64,000 nucleotides of DNA, taken from assembly GCA_045130475.1 (NCBI GenBank), contig JBGUPU010000022.1, positions 1 through 64,000 on the forward strand, given 5' to 3'. The translations under genes were made by a program, and so were the position numbers. The DNA is from CAG-791 sp045130475. GTDB taxonomy: Bacteria; Bacillota; Clostridia; Lachnospirales; Lachnospiraceae. The notes beneath the pieces are model-generated. The model saw only the letters and a list, made by a program, of their open reading frames with translations, was not told the DNA's origin and searched no databases. Positions 33,441 to 42,627 of this stretch are shown here, in pieces (the stretch's first letter is position 1; the number at the start of each line of letters is the position of its first letter).

Positions 33441-34886
33441 ATGGAAAGCAGAGATACCATTATCGAACTGAAGGGCATTACCAAAGTCTTCGAAGACGAC
33501 GGCTTCAAGGCTGTGGATGACTTTAACCTGGAAGTAAAGCGCGGAGAGTTTGTCACTTTTCTGGGCCCTTCAGGCTGCGGAAAGACCACGACGCTCCGGA
33601 TGATCGCAGGGTTTGATGTGCCCACGGAGGGAGATATCCTGCTGAACGGGAAGTCCCTGATCGGGCTGCCGCCTTACGAAAGGCCGATCAACACGGTTTT
33701 TCAGCGCTATGCACTTTTCCCGCATATGAATGTATATGATAATATCGCTTTCGGACTTCGTCAGAAAAAAACCCCCAAGGATATGATCGACCGCAAGGTG
33801 GGCCGTGTTCTGGAACTGGTGGATCTTGAAGGATTTGAACGCCGCAGGATCCAGACCCTTTCGGGCGGACAGCAGCAGAGGATCGCGATTGCCCGCGCCC
33901 TGGTCAATGAACCGGAGATCCTGCTTCTGGATGAACCTCTGGGCGCTCTGGATCTGAAGATGCGCAAAGAGATGCAGCTCGAGCTAAAGAACATGCACGA
34001 CAAGCTGGGAATCACCTTTATCTATGTCACGCATGACCAGGAAGAGGCCCTGACCATGTCCGACAAGATCGTGGTCATGAGCGAGGGACGCACCCAGCAG
34101 ATCGGCACACCGGAGGATATTTATAACGAACCGGCCAACGCCTTTGTCGCGGACTTTATCGGTGAGAGTAATATCTTCAACGGCATGATGACCGGACATC
34201 TCAAAGCCCGCTTCTGCGGCGGCGAATTTGAATGTGTGGATGACTTTGAGGAAGGCACGCACATCACGGCGGTCGTCCGTCCCGAGGATGTGGAGATCAC
34301 AGCGCCCGGAGCAGGCACGATCAACGGTATCGTGGACAGTGTCATTTTCAAGGGCATTCACTATGAGATCACGGTCCTGTCGGGCAGGAACGAGATTGTC
34401 ATTCAGACGGTCCACAACGCACACGTCGGCGACCATGTCGGCCTGAAGGTGGATCCCGAAAATATCCACATCATGCTGGCAGAGGACCACACCAACCTTT
34501 TCTATGCAGATCTCAACCCCGATTTCCGTCTGGAGTACAACGGACATCATCTCGACACCAGCCTGACCCGGATCATCAAGGGGAGCAAGCGGCGCGAGGA
34601 CGGCACTGTCGTCGATGCCAACGGAGATGTTCTGGAACCCGACAGGGTGCGTATCCTCGTCTCCATCATGCCGGATGACATTGAGATGACGGACGATCAG
34701 GATGCGGGCCTCATCCAGGGAACGATCAGCAACCTGATCTACAAGGGCGATCACTACAGCTACATCATCCACACTGAGCTGGAGCAGGACTTTGTCGTCA
34801 ACGATGAAGATCTCTGGAACATGGATGACCGCGTCAGCCTGCTGATGCCGGTGGACAAGATGACATTTACCCTCAAGAAAAAGTGA
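33441..34886 (+). CDS. potA: Spermidine/putrescine ABC transporter ATPase
   Basis: Powers polyamine import. The 481-residue protein has the ATPase domain at about 1-240 (Walker A GPSGCGKTT, signature LSGGQQQR, Walker B LLLDEPLGALD, and HDQEEALTMSDK). PotA is normally about 350-380 residues; here about 100 more follow. The C-terminal part seems to hold two related TOBE-type units: GTINGIVDSVIFKGIHYEITV near 290 and GLIQGTISNLIYKGDHYSYI near 420. GAGGAATACCAC precedes the ATG. First of four potABCD genes; the structured repeat lies just upstream. Confidence 0.93.
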   Translation: MESRDTIIELKGITKVFEDDGFKAVDDFNLEVKRGEFVTFLGPSGCGKTTTLRMIAGFDVPTEGDILLNGKSLIGLPPYERPINTVFQRYALFPHMNVYDNIAFGLRQKKTPKDMIDRKVGRVLELVDLEGFERRRIQTLSGGQQQRIAIARALVNEPEILLLDEPLGALDLKMRKEMQLELKNMHDKLGITFIYVTHDQEEALTMSDKIVVMSEGRTQQIGTPEDIYNEPANAFVADFIGESNIFNGMMTGHLKARFCGGEFECVDDFEEGTHITAVVRPEDVEITAPGAGTINGIVDSVIFKGIHYEITVLSGRNEIVIQTVHNAHVGDHVGLKVDPENIHIMLAEDHTNLFYADLNPDFRLEYNGHHLDTSLTRIIKGSKRREDGTVVDANGDVLEPDRVRILVSIMPDDIEMTDDQDAGLIQGTISNLIYKGDHYSYIIHTELEQDFVVNDEDLWNMDDRVSLLMPVDKMTFTLKKK

Positions 34887-34956
34887 TCTTGATGCGGAGA
34901 GAAAGAGCCGGAGCATGGCTTTTGTGCCCGTTCCGTTATCTGTGAGGTATAAATAG

Positions 34957-35742
34957 ATGCGTTTTTCCAGAAAAAGTCTCGGCATACCCTATGCCGTTTT
35001 CCTGGTGATTTTTGTTGCGGCCCCCCTTCTGTTTCTGTTCTACTATGCGTTTACCAACGGACAGGGACAGTTTACAATACAAAATTTCACCCATTTTTTT
35101 ACAGATCCCAACACCCTGGGAACCCTGTACTACAGCTTTTCCATAGCACTGGTGACAACTCTGGTCTGCCTGCTCCTGGCCTATCCGGCGGCATATTTTC
35201 TGGCGACCAGTACACTGCGCTCGAAGTCTGTCATTCTGATGCTCTTTATCATGCCCATGTGGATCAACTTTTCCCTGCGTATCACTGCGCTCAAGGAGAT
35301 CCTGAACGTGATCGAAGGGAATCTGGCAATGCACCCCTTCCTGAATGCAGTTGTCGGTATGACCTATGACTTCATGCCCTTTATGATCCTGCCGATCTAC
35401 ACGACGATCTCCCGTCTGGACGGAGCCCTGCGCGAGGCGGCCATGGACCTGGGCGCGAACAGTGTGCAGACTTTCCTCCGCGTGACCCTTCCCCTGTCGG
35501 TACCCGGCATTATCAGCGGTGTCTCCATGGTATTCCTTCCCGCGATGACCAACTATGTCGTGCTTGACATGCTGTATAACAGTACCTATATCATGGGAAG
35601 CCTGATCGGAAGCTATTTCGCGGCCTACGACTGGCACGGCGGATCCATGATCTCGCTGATCCTTCTGGCCATGATCTGCATCTTCACGCTGCTGACCGGC
35701 AGTGAGGAAGAGGCAGGAGGGAGAGGAGGTGCTCTGCTATGA
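34957..35742 (+). CDS. potB: Spermidine/putrescine ABC transporter permease
   Basis: A 261-residue permease with six predicted helices and the binding-protein-dependent transport loop EAAMDLGANSVQTFLRVTLPLSVPGI (about residues 160-185), which docks on PotA. The N-terminus SLGIPYAVFLVIFVAAPLLFLFYYAF is typical of PotB. GTGAGGTATAAAT is a modest ribosome-binding site. Its stop overlaps the potC start by four bases (ATGA). With PotC it forms the channel. It ends in a short Glu/Gly-rich tail. Confidence 0.93.
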   Translation: MRFSRKSLGIPYAVFLVIFVAAPLLFLFYYAFTNGQGQFTIQNFTHFFTDPNTLGTLYYSFSIALVTTLVCLLLAYPAAYFLATSTLRSKSVILMLFIMPMWINFSLRITALKEILNVIEGNLAMHPFLNAVVGMTYDFMPFMILPIYTTISRLDGALREAAMDLGANSVQTFLRVTLPLSVPGIISGVSMVFLPAMTNYVVLDMLYNSTYIMGSLIGSYFAAYDWHGGSMISLILLAMICIFTLLTGSEEEAGGRGGALL

Positions 35743-36548
35743 TGTGGAAAATCTTCAGGAGAGCCTTCCTGATCCTTGTTCTCGTCTTTTTGTATCTTCC
35801 CATCCTGATCCTGGCTGTCTACAGCTTTACGGAGTCGACCAATATCGGTGCAATCAGGGCATTTTCCCTGCAAAACTATGTGACCCTGTTCACGACTCCC
35901 GAGCTCACGGATATGATCGCCGGCACCATCACCCTTGCCCTGGGGGCGGCGTCTATCGCAACCCTGCTGGGAACAATGGGTGCCATCGGTGCTTTCTATT
36001 CCAGGAAAAATGCATCTGCATTTATTTCAACGCTGAATCAGATCCCCGTGATCAACGCGGATGTAGTCACAGGCTTCTCCATCTGCGTCCTTCTCGTTGT
36101 CGCGCTGCATATCAGCAAGGATTCCTATATCCCGCTGCTGGCCGGCCATGTGACTCTCTGCGCGCCTTTTGTCTTTCTCTCTGTCATGCCCCGTATCCAG
36201 CAGATGGATTCGAGCATCTATGAGGCGGCGCTTGACCTGGGGGCCACGCCTTTTAAAGCCTTGACGCAGGTTCTCCTGCCGCAGATCGTCCCGGGCATTA
36301 TCTCCGGATTTGCTCTGGCGATCACACTTTCGCTGGATGATTATTTCATAGCCATGTATACCAAACCGGCAACCTTTGACACCATCAGTACCTATGTCGT
36401 CAATGCCACAAAAGGCGCACAGACCACGATCAAGACAGCCCTCTGGGCGCTCTCGACTGTGATCTTCCTCATCGTGGTACTCATCGTGCTGGTGTCCAAT
36501 ATTCGTTCTCTCCGCAGGAGGGACGGGGAAGGAGGCCGCCGTGCGTAG
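35739..36548 (+). CDS. potC: Spermidine/putrescine ABC transporter permease
   Basis: A 269-residue permease, six helices, with the coupling loop EAALDLGATPFKALTQVLLPQIVPGI (about residues 163-188) and the PotC-typical SLDDYFIAMYTKPA following it. GGAGGTGCTCTGCT precedes the ATG. It overlaps potB by four bases and potD by eight, so the operon is translationally coupled. Confidence 0.93.
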   Translation: MMWKIFRRAFLILVLVFLYLPILILAVYSFTESTNIGAIRAFSLQNYVTLFTTPELTDMIAGTITLALGAASIATLLGTMGAIGAFYSRKNASAFISTLNQIPVINADVVTGFSICVLLVVALHISKDSYIPLLAGHVTLCAPFVFLSVMPRIQQMDSSIYEAALDLGATPFKALTQVLLPQIVPGIISGFALAITLSLDDYFIAMYTKPATFDTISTYVVNATKGAQTTIKTALWALSTVIFLIVVLIVLVSNIRSLRRRDGEGGRRA

Positions 36549-38091
36549 CTTTTTTTATAAAAAATCAAATATATCTGCGGCTCTCGCAGTCTTGCTCCTC
36601 TTTCTCTTTATGCCGGAAAGTCTTGCCGGAGTCCTACAGGGCAGCTTTTTCACACAGAGCATCTTCCTGAACGCACATGCAGAGGAGACCATTACCCTGC
36701 GCGTCTGCAACTGGGAGGAATACATTGACCTGGGTGACTGGGACGAGGAGGAGACCATCGAGCTTCCGTCGGGTGATATTATCGGCGAGAATTCCATGGT
36801 CGGGGATTTTGAGGACTGGTATTACGAGACCTACGGAACCCGTGTAAAAGTAGAGTATTCGACCTTCGGCACCAACGAGGATCTCTACAACATGCTGACC
36901 CTGGGCGATGTCTACGACCTGGTCTGCCCCTCTGAGTATCTGATCATGAAGCTGATGGCAGAGGAAGCCCTGGTCCCCCTGTCGGATTCTTTCTTCGATA
37001 CTTCCGAAGAAAACAACTATTACAGCAGGGGCGCTGCACCTTTTATCCGTGAAATGTTTGAAAACAGTGAGATCGGGGGGGAACCCTGGTCCAAATATGC
37101 AGCCGGATATATGTGGGGTGTCACAGGCCTTGTCTACAATCCCGAGACCGTGACAGAGGAACAGGTCTCCACCTGGAAGATTCTGGCGGATCCTTCATTC
37201 GCGCGCCAGGTGACCATCAAGGACAATGTCCGCGACGCCTATTTTGCCGCTGTCGGCGCGATCAAGTCAGACCTTCTGACCTCGGAGGAATTCCGCAAAG
37301 ACCCCGACTATAAGAAAAAGCTTGAGACCGAGATGAACGACACTTCTCCGGAGATGATCGCGCAGGTGCAGACCTGGCTCAAGGACGTCAAGGACAATGT
37401 CTATTCCTTTGAGACGGATGCCGGCAAAGCAGATATGATCACGGGAAAGGTTGCCGTCAACTACCAGTGGTCGGGAGACGCGGTCTACACCCTGGATCAG
37501 GCGGATGAGGATGACTACACTCTCTGCTTTGCAGTTCCTCAGGAGAGCACCGATATTTACTTCGATGGCTGGGTCATGCTTAAGAGCGGCATCGGAGACG
37601 ATGCGAAGAAACAGCATGCCGCCGAGGCCTTCATCAATTTCCTGTCCCGTCCGGACAATGCCATCCGCAACATGTACTATATCGGCTACACCTCTGTCAT
37701 CTCAGGAGGAGAAGATCCCCGCATGTTTGAGTATGCCCAGTACTGCTACGAGGCGGAGGACGACGAGGAGGAAATTGTCGACTACGACCTGGCCTACTTT
37801 TTCTCTGAAAATCCCGAGGAGACGGATGGGGCATATGTGATCGAAGCGCCGGCGGAACAGATGAACCGCCAGCTCTACTCCCAGTATCCGCCCGCCGACG
37901 TGATCGGCCGCTCTTCGATCATGACCTATTTCAACGATGAACAGAATGCCCGCATTAACCAGATGTGGATCAATGTGCGCTGCTATGACATCCGCCGGGT
38001 CCCCTGGTGGAGCTGGGTCCTGATCATCGGCGCTGTCGTCCTTCTGGGAAGATATCTTGTGAAGAGGCGTCTTAGCAGCAGGGAAAAATAA
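36541..38091 (+). CDS. potD: Polyamine-binding protein with C-terminal membrane anchor
   Basis: The extracellular binding protein of the transporter. The start is GTG with GGAAGGAGG upstream, overlapping potC by eight bases. The 516-residue protein has an N-terminal hydrophobic segment (about residues 13-30) but no lipobox cysteine. It has a PotD/F-type domain (VEYSTFGTNEDLYNML, YDLVCPSEYLIMKLMAE, AVNYQWSGDAVYTLDQA). The C-terminus has a helix at about 487-505 (WWSWVLIIGAVVLLGRYL) followed by Lys/Arg, so the protein is probably tethered by this end. That replaces the usual lipid anchor and makes it longer than ordinary PotD (about 350 residues). Last gene of the operon. Confidence 0.9.
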   Translation: MRSFFYKKSNISAALAVLLLFLFMPESLAGVLQGSFFTQSIFLNAHAEETITLRVCNWEEYIDLGDWDEEETIELPSGDIIGENSMVGDFEDWYYETYGTRVKVEYSTFGTNEDLYNMLTLGDVYDLVCPSEYLIMKLMAEEALVPLSDSFFDTSEENNYYSRGAAPFIREMFENSEIGGEPWSKYAAGYMWGVTGLVYNPETVTEEQVSTWKILADPSFARQVTIKDNVRDAYFAAVGAIKSDLLTSEEFRKDPDYKKKLETEMNDTSPEMIAQVQTWLKDVKDNVYSFETDAGKADMITGKVAVNYQWSGDAVYTLDQADEDDYTLCFAVPQESTDIYFDGWVMLKSGIGDDAKKQHAAEAFINFLSRPDNAIRNMYYIGYTSVISGGEDPRMFEYAQYCYEAEDDEEEIVDYDLAYFFSENPEETDGAYVIEAPAEQMNRQLYSQYPPADVIGRSSIMTYFNDEQNARINQMWINVRCYDIRRVPWWSWVLIIGAVVLLGRYLVKRRLSSREK

Positions 38092-38120
38092 GTCTTTTGA
38101 ATTAAAATAAAGAACGCGAT

Positions 38121-38170
38121 CCGGGCATCGGAGCAGGCCTGACAGGCCGGCAGATGCCCGGTTTTGTTTT
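38121..38170 (+). terminator. Terminator of the pot operon
   Basis: CCGGGCATC/GATGCCCGG stem with an inner GGCCT/AGGCC hairpin, then TTTTGTTTTG. Confidence 0.85.
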
Positions 38171-38265
38171 GTACGAAACACAGTTGCTCAGAAGGCTGTA
38201 TTGAAAAAAAGACATAATATTTGCTTTTGACACAAAAAAATCGCTTTTTTTACCCTTGATTCCGG

Positions 38266-38295
38266 CTGACAAAAATCCCAGGATAGTGTTATCAT
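38266..38295 (+). promoter_or_regulatory. Possible promoter of the PurF-like gene
   Basis: CTGACA at 38266-38271 and TATCAT at 38290-38295, spacer 18 bases. Confidence 0.5.
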
Positions 38296-38359
38296 GCACT
38301 TGACACAGACAAAAAAAGAATTTGACAGCACATAGAGTGAAAAAGAAAGAAGAGGATTT

Positions 38360-39784
38360 ATGGGCGGTTTTTTCGGAGTTGCATCGAAACAGGATTGTGT
38401 ATTTGACTTATTTTACGGAACCGACTATCACTCGCATCTGGGAACGCGCCGTGCAGGACTTGTAGTCCATGACCGCAAAAAGGGCTTTGACCGGGCGATC
38501 CACAATATTGAAAGCTCAAACTTCAGACCGAAATTTGACAAGGATATTCTCAAAATGGAGGGCCAGCTGGGTATTGGCTGTATCTCCGATTATGAGCCGC
38601 AGCCGCTGATCGTGCGTTCCCATCTGGGTACTTATGCGATCACGACCGTGGGCAAGATCAACAATTCAGAAGAGCTCATGTGGAAGCTTTTCTCCGGGGC
38701 ACATTCTCACTTCCTGGAGATGAGCGGCGGAGACATTAATCCCACAGAGCTCACAGCGGCACTTATCAACCAGTGTGACACTTTTGCGGAGGGTATCCGC
38801 TATGCCCAGCAGCTGATCCGCGGATCCATGACCCTGATGGTCATGACAAAAGACGGCATTTATGCGGCACGCGACCGTCTGGGCAGAACCCCTGTGGAGA
38901 TCGGGTGCAAAGAGGGCAGCAGATGCATCTGCTTTGAGAGTTTCTCCTATCTGAACCTGGGCTATCATCAGGAGAAGGAACTGGGTCCCGGCGAGATCTG
39001 TTTTGTCACTCCCGACGGGGTGGAGACAGTTATGAAGCCCTTCGACAATATGCGGGTCTGCACCTTCCTGTGGATCTACTATGGCTTCCCGGCTTCTACT
39101 TATGAGGGAATGAACGTCGAATACGCACGCTATGAGTGCGGCAGGCATCTGGCAATGCGCGACATGAAGAGGGGCCTGGCAAAGCCTGATATTGTCGCGG
39201 GTGTTCCCGATTCGGGTGTTGCGCATGCGGTCGGCTACTCCAATGCCTCCGGTGTCCCTTATTCACGCCCCTTCGTGAAATATACACCGACCTGGCCCAG
39301 GTCTTTCATGCCCACGATCCAGAGCCGCAGAAATCTCATCGCCAAGATGAAGCTGGTCCCCATCCATGAACTGATCGATAATAAGAGTATGCTGCTCATT
39401 GATGACTCCATTGTCCGCGGCACCCAGCTGCGCGAGACGACAGAGTATCTGTATAAGAGCGGCGCCAGGGAGGTTCACGTGCGTCCTGCATGTCCGCCTC
39501 TGGTGTTCGGCTGCAAATATCTCAACTTCTCCCGTTCCAATTCGGAGGGAGAGCTGATCACCAGAAGAGTGATCGAAAAACTGGAAGGCTCGATGGATCC
39601 CGCGCCGAACGTTCTGAACAAATACATGGATCCCGACTCGGAAGAGTACGCAAATATGCTGGAAGAGATCAGGAAGGAGCTCAATTTCTCCTCCCTGCAC
39701 TATCACAGACTCGACGATATGATCGAAGCGATCGGAATCAATCCCTGCAAACTCTGCACCTATTGCTGGAACGGAAGAGAGTGA
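38360..39784 (+). CDS. PurF-like amidophosphoribosyltransferase lacking the glutaminase cysteine
   Basis: PurF normally takes ammonia from glutamine at an N-terminal cysteine and transfers it to PRPP. In this 474-residue relative the protein starts MGGFFGVASKQDC: glycines stand where the catalytic Cys of CGxFG should be, and the oxyanion NGN motif is altered (TTVGKINNSEEL). The C-terminal phosphoribosyltransferase motif MLLIDDSIVRGTQ (about 344-356) is intact. The C-terminal CKLCTYC and earlier cysteines suggest that the iron-sulfur cluster is kept. AAGAAAGAAGAGG precedes the ATG. It may use free ammonia or another amine, or have a regulatory role. It stands alone, away from purBA. Confidence 0.85.
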   Translation: MGGFFGVASKQDCVFDLFYGTDYHSHLGTRRAGLVVHDRKKGFDRAIHNIESSNFRPKFDKDILKMEGQLGIGCISDYEPQPLIVRSHLGTYAITTVGKINNSEELMWKLFSGAHSHFLEMSGGDINPTELTAALINQCDTFAEGIRYAQQLIRGSMTLMVMTKDGIYAARDRLGRTPVEIGCKEGSRCICFESFSYLNLGYHQEKELGPGEICFVTPDGVETVMKPFDNMRVCTFLWIYYGFPASTYEGMNVEYARYECGRHLAMRDMKRGLAKPDIVAGVPDSGVAHAVGYSNASGVPYSRPFVKYTPTWPRSFMPTIQSRRNLIAKMKLVPIHELIDNKSMLLIDDSIVRGTQLRETTEYLYKSGAREVHVRPACPPLVFGCKYLNFSRSNSEGELITRRVIEKLEGSMDPAPNVLNKYMDPDSEEYANMLEEIRKELNFSSLHYHRLDDMIEAIGINPCKLCTYCWNGRE

Positions 39785-39889
39785 TCGGGCAGGAGAGCGC
39801 ACTGGGGGAATAGTTTCCCCGGGTCCGCCTTGTATCTGCACAGATGAACTGATATTTGAATATGCTGCGGGCGTGCATCGTCCGGGTCC

Positions 39890-39920
39890 ATCCCCCGTTC
39901 TGAACGAACGGGGGATTTTT
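39890..39920 (+). terminator. Terminator after the PurF-like gene
   Basis: ATCCCCCGTTC and GAACGGGGGAT form a perfect 11-bp stem followed by TTTT. The remaining part of the 345-base gap holds no gene. Confidence 0.9.
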
Positions 39921-40129
39921 ACACGTCAGTTGAGGGAGCAGCTGGCGGGACAGCCGCTTATGAGAGTGCAGCTGTGGATAAAGAATCCATGAGTTTTTTA
40001 TCTAGAATATCGAAAATCTTGCTGAAAGGTGGTAGGATATAAAATAACTGTGCTGAAATGACCGTTGTCCGGTGAGGAAGCACAGATGGAGAGTAAACAG
40101 GCATTAAAGGATTAACAGCGGTTTTTGAC

Positions 40130-41395
40130 ATGAATTTGGCGATTATTTTATTTGTTTTAATGTATGTGCTGATCATTTTCCTGCCCAGGTACCGCGTGGC
40201 GGCGGCTCTGGGGACAGCGGTGCTGTTCATGGTGCTGGGGATCTTACCCCTGCAGGCTGTGCCGTCGGCAGTCAACTGGAACGCACTCATGATGATGTGC
40301 GGCACAATGATCATAGTATATTTCTTTATCGACAGCGGCATGCCTGCGCGGATCGCGGACCTGCTGCTGGAAAAATCCGGCAATGTGCGGACAGTGACGA
40401 TTCTGATGTCGCTCTTCGCGGGACTGATCTCCGCATTCATCGATAATGTCGCGACGGTCCTGATCGTTGCGCCGGTGGCGATCGCTATCTGCAAAGAACT
40501 CAAGATATCACCGGTTTCAATGGTCCTGTCCATCGCCGTCTCTTCCAACCTGCAGGGTGCAGCTACCCTGGTCGGCGATACGACCTCGATCATGCTCGGT
40601 TCCTATGCAAATATGGACTTTCTGGATTTCTTCTGGATGAAGGGCAGGCCGGGCATCTTCTTCGCAGTGGAACTCGGCGCGCTCCTGACAGTCCCTGTCA
40701 TGTTCTTTCTGTTCCGCAATGATACGGAAAAAATCAACCACAAGGGTTCATCCCGGGTGAAGAGAAAGCTGCCTTCGATTCTGCTTATTCTGATGATCGT
40801 GCTTCTGATCGGTGCCTCCTTTATTCCCGACAAGCCGGAAACCACCAACGGCATCATCTGCATCAGCCTGGCCATTCTCATGGTTGTGATCGATGCTGTG
40901 AAGGACAGAGAGCTGGACGATGTGGGCAATGCGCTCCATGCCGTGGATTATCAGACACTTCTGCTGCTCTTCGGCCTGTTTCTGGTCATCGAGGGTGTCA
41001 CGCAGGCAGGTGTCATCGACCTTCTCGCGGATCTGATTACCAGGTTCGGCGGCAACAGCAAATTTATTCTTTATACAGTGATTGTCTGGGGATCTGTTCT
41101 GATCTCGGCTTTTATAGACAACATTCCGTATGTGGCGACCATGCTTCCGGTTCTTTCGGGAATCGCGGCCAGGACAGGGATCGAACCCTGCCTCCTCTAT
41201 TTCGGCCTTCTGACCGGCGCGACGCTGGGCGGCAATATTACACCGATCGGCGCCTCTGCCAATATCACCGGTGTCGGTATCCTGCGCAAAGAAGGGTATG
41301 AAGTGTCTTTCGGACAGTTCGCGCGCATCGGTATTCCTTTCACATTTGTAGCGGTAATGGGCGGATATCTGCTGATCTGGTTTTTGTGGTCCTGA
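40130..41395 (+). CDS. ArsB/NhaD-type ion or anion permease
   Basis: A 421-residue membrane protein of the ion transporter superfamily that includes ArsB, NhaD and SLC13-type carriers. It has about 11-12 helices and two inverted halves, each with a conserved re-entrant phrase: SAFIDNVATVLIVAPVAIAI (about 102-121) and SAFIDNIPYVATMLPVLSGI in the second half, followed by GATLGGNITPIGASANITGVG. The ATG has no strong ribosome-binding site (GGATTAACAG is the nearest), so expression may be low or the start different. The substrate (arsenite, sodium/proton, dicarboxylate) cannot be told. The binding-protein gene follows 33 bases later. Confidence 0.85.
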   Translation: MNLAIILFVLMYVLIIFLPRYRVAAALGTAVLFMVLGILPLQAVPSAVNWNALMMMCGTMIIVYFFIDSGMPARIADLLLEKSGNVRTVTILMSLFAGLISAFIDNVATVLIVAPVAIAICKELKISPVSMVLSIAVSSNLQGAATLVGDTTSIMLGSYANMDFLDFFWMKGRPGIFFAVELGALLTVPVMFFLFRNDTEKINHKGSSRVKRKLPSILLILMIVLLIGASFIPDKPETTNGIICISLAILMVVIDAVKDRELDDVGNALHAVDYQTLLLLFGLFLVIEGVTQAGVIDLLADLITRFGGNSKFILYTVIVWGSVLISAFIDNIPYVATMLPVLSGIAARTGIEPCLLYFGLLTGATLGGNITPIGASANITGVGILRKEGYEVSFGQFARIGIPFTFVAVMGGYLLIWFLWS

Positions 41396-41428
41396 TCGGG
41401 AAAGATCCTACTTCTGAAGGAGTGTTAT

Positions 41429-42547
41429 ATGAAAAAAAGAGTGACGAGTGTATTGATAGCTGCTGTTCTGTCTGCTGCGGCAGTTTTATCCCTGACAGCG
41501 TGCAGTAAACTCCCGATCGGAGGCAGCGGGGATGCTTCCAATGGTTCTGCTACCCAGACCGCGGAGGAGATCCTCCGGGAGGAACCGCTTGTGACGGAAG
41601 CGGAGGATGACGGGAAATACCACATCGGTATCCTGGCCTATCGGAGGCATGGTGCCGCGGAGGAGACGATCAAGGGCTTCGAGGATGAGATGCGTTCCCG
41701 TTTCGGAAGCGAGAAGGTTGTTTTTGAGGAGATGGACGCTGAGGGAGATGCCCGCAAGTGTGCGGAGATCGCGACAGGCTTCGCCAACAGCGGCTATAAG
41801 CTGATCTTTGCCTGCGGTACGGAAGCCGTACAGAACGCCGGCGCTGCTGTGAGCGATATTCCGATTATCGGCGGCTGTGTGAGCGATTATCTGCTCTCCG
41901 GTGTCGTCAGTTCCCTGGATGCGCCCGGCGGCAACATCACCGGTGTTTCCTCTCTGGGACCGATTCAGGAACAGATGGATATGATTGAGCAGATCACCCC
42001 CTGGCCGGCTTCTGTCGGTATCATTTCCAGCGGAACAGAGGTGGGTTCTAAATTCGAGGTGAATGTGGCGACCCAGATCCTGGATGAAAAGGGAATTGCC
42101 TGGAAATCCTATCACGCCTCGACAGAAGAGGACCTGCGCCAGCGCATGGAGGAAGCTGCAAGGGATTTCTCCTGCATCTACCTGCCGACGGACAATTTCG
42201 TCGCCTCCCACATGGATATTGTGCGCGATGTCGTGCTGGAAACCGGTGTTCCGGCTGTGACCGGAGACTATCAGATGTGTGCGGACGGAGGCCTTTGCTG
42301 CAGCAGTATCGATTATTATGAACACGGCAGAACAGCTGCAGGTATGGCTTATGCGGTCCTGGAGCAGGGCGAGGAGATCTCACGCATGCCGATCCGGGAG
42401 GAGACGGAGACGCAGAATTTTTACAATCCTGTCGTTGCCGAGCGCATCGGCTTTACAAACTACGGATCTATGGCGCCTCTGACAGTATCTGAGGAGGACT
42501 TTCCGGACGCTGTGCAGTCCGATGACAATGCGCAGCAGGAAGACTGA
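41429..42547 (+). CDS. ABC-type substrate-binding lipoprotein (TrpX/PF04392-like), orphan
   Basis: A 372-residue lipoprotein with lipobox SLTAC (cysteine about residue 25) and a binding-protein domain of the family around TrpX (YHIGILAYRRHGAAEETIKGFE, IFACGTEAVQNAG, NITGVSSLGPIQEQMDMIEQI, FSCIYLPTDNFVASHMDIV). Family members usually sit with a permease and an ATPase; neither is here. Instead a response regulator and histidine kinase follow 80 bases later. That suggests it may present a ligand to the kinase, though it could also serve a distant transporter. GAAGGAG precedes the ATG. Confidence 0.82.
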   Translation: MKKRVTSVLIAAVLSAAAVLSLTACSKLPIGGSGDASNGSATQTAEEILREEPLVTEAEDDGKYHIGILAYRRHGAAEETIKGFEDEMRSRFGSEKVVFEEMDAEGDARKCAEIATGFANSGYKLIFACGTEAVQNAGAAVSDIPIIGGCVSDYLLSGVVSSLDAPGGNITGVSSLGPIQEQMDMIEQITPWPASVGIISSGTEVGSKFEVNVATQILDEKGIAWKSYHASTEEDLRQRMEEAARDFSCIYLPTDNFVASHMDIVRDVVLETGVPAVTGDYQMCADGGLCCSSIDYYEHGRTAAGMAYAVLEQGEEISRMPIREETETQNFYNPVVAERIGFTNYGSMAPLTVSEEDFPDAVQSDDNAQQED

Positions 42548-42627
42548 TCCGTAATCTGTGGAAGTAGATTTTTACCCGTCAGACACAGTGCTCTGTGCTG
42601 ACATTCAGCAGGAAGAGGTTCTGGATC

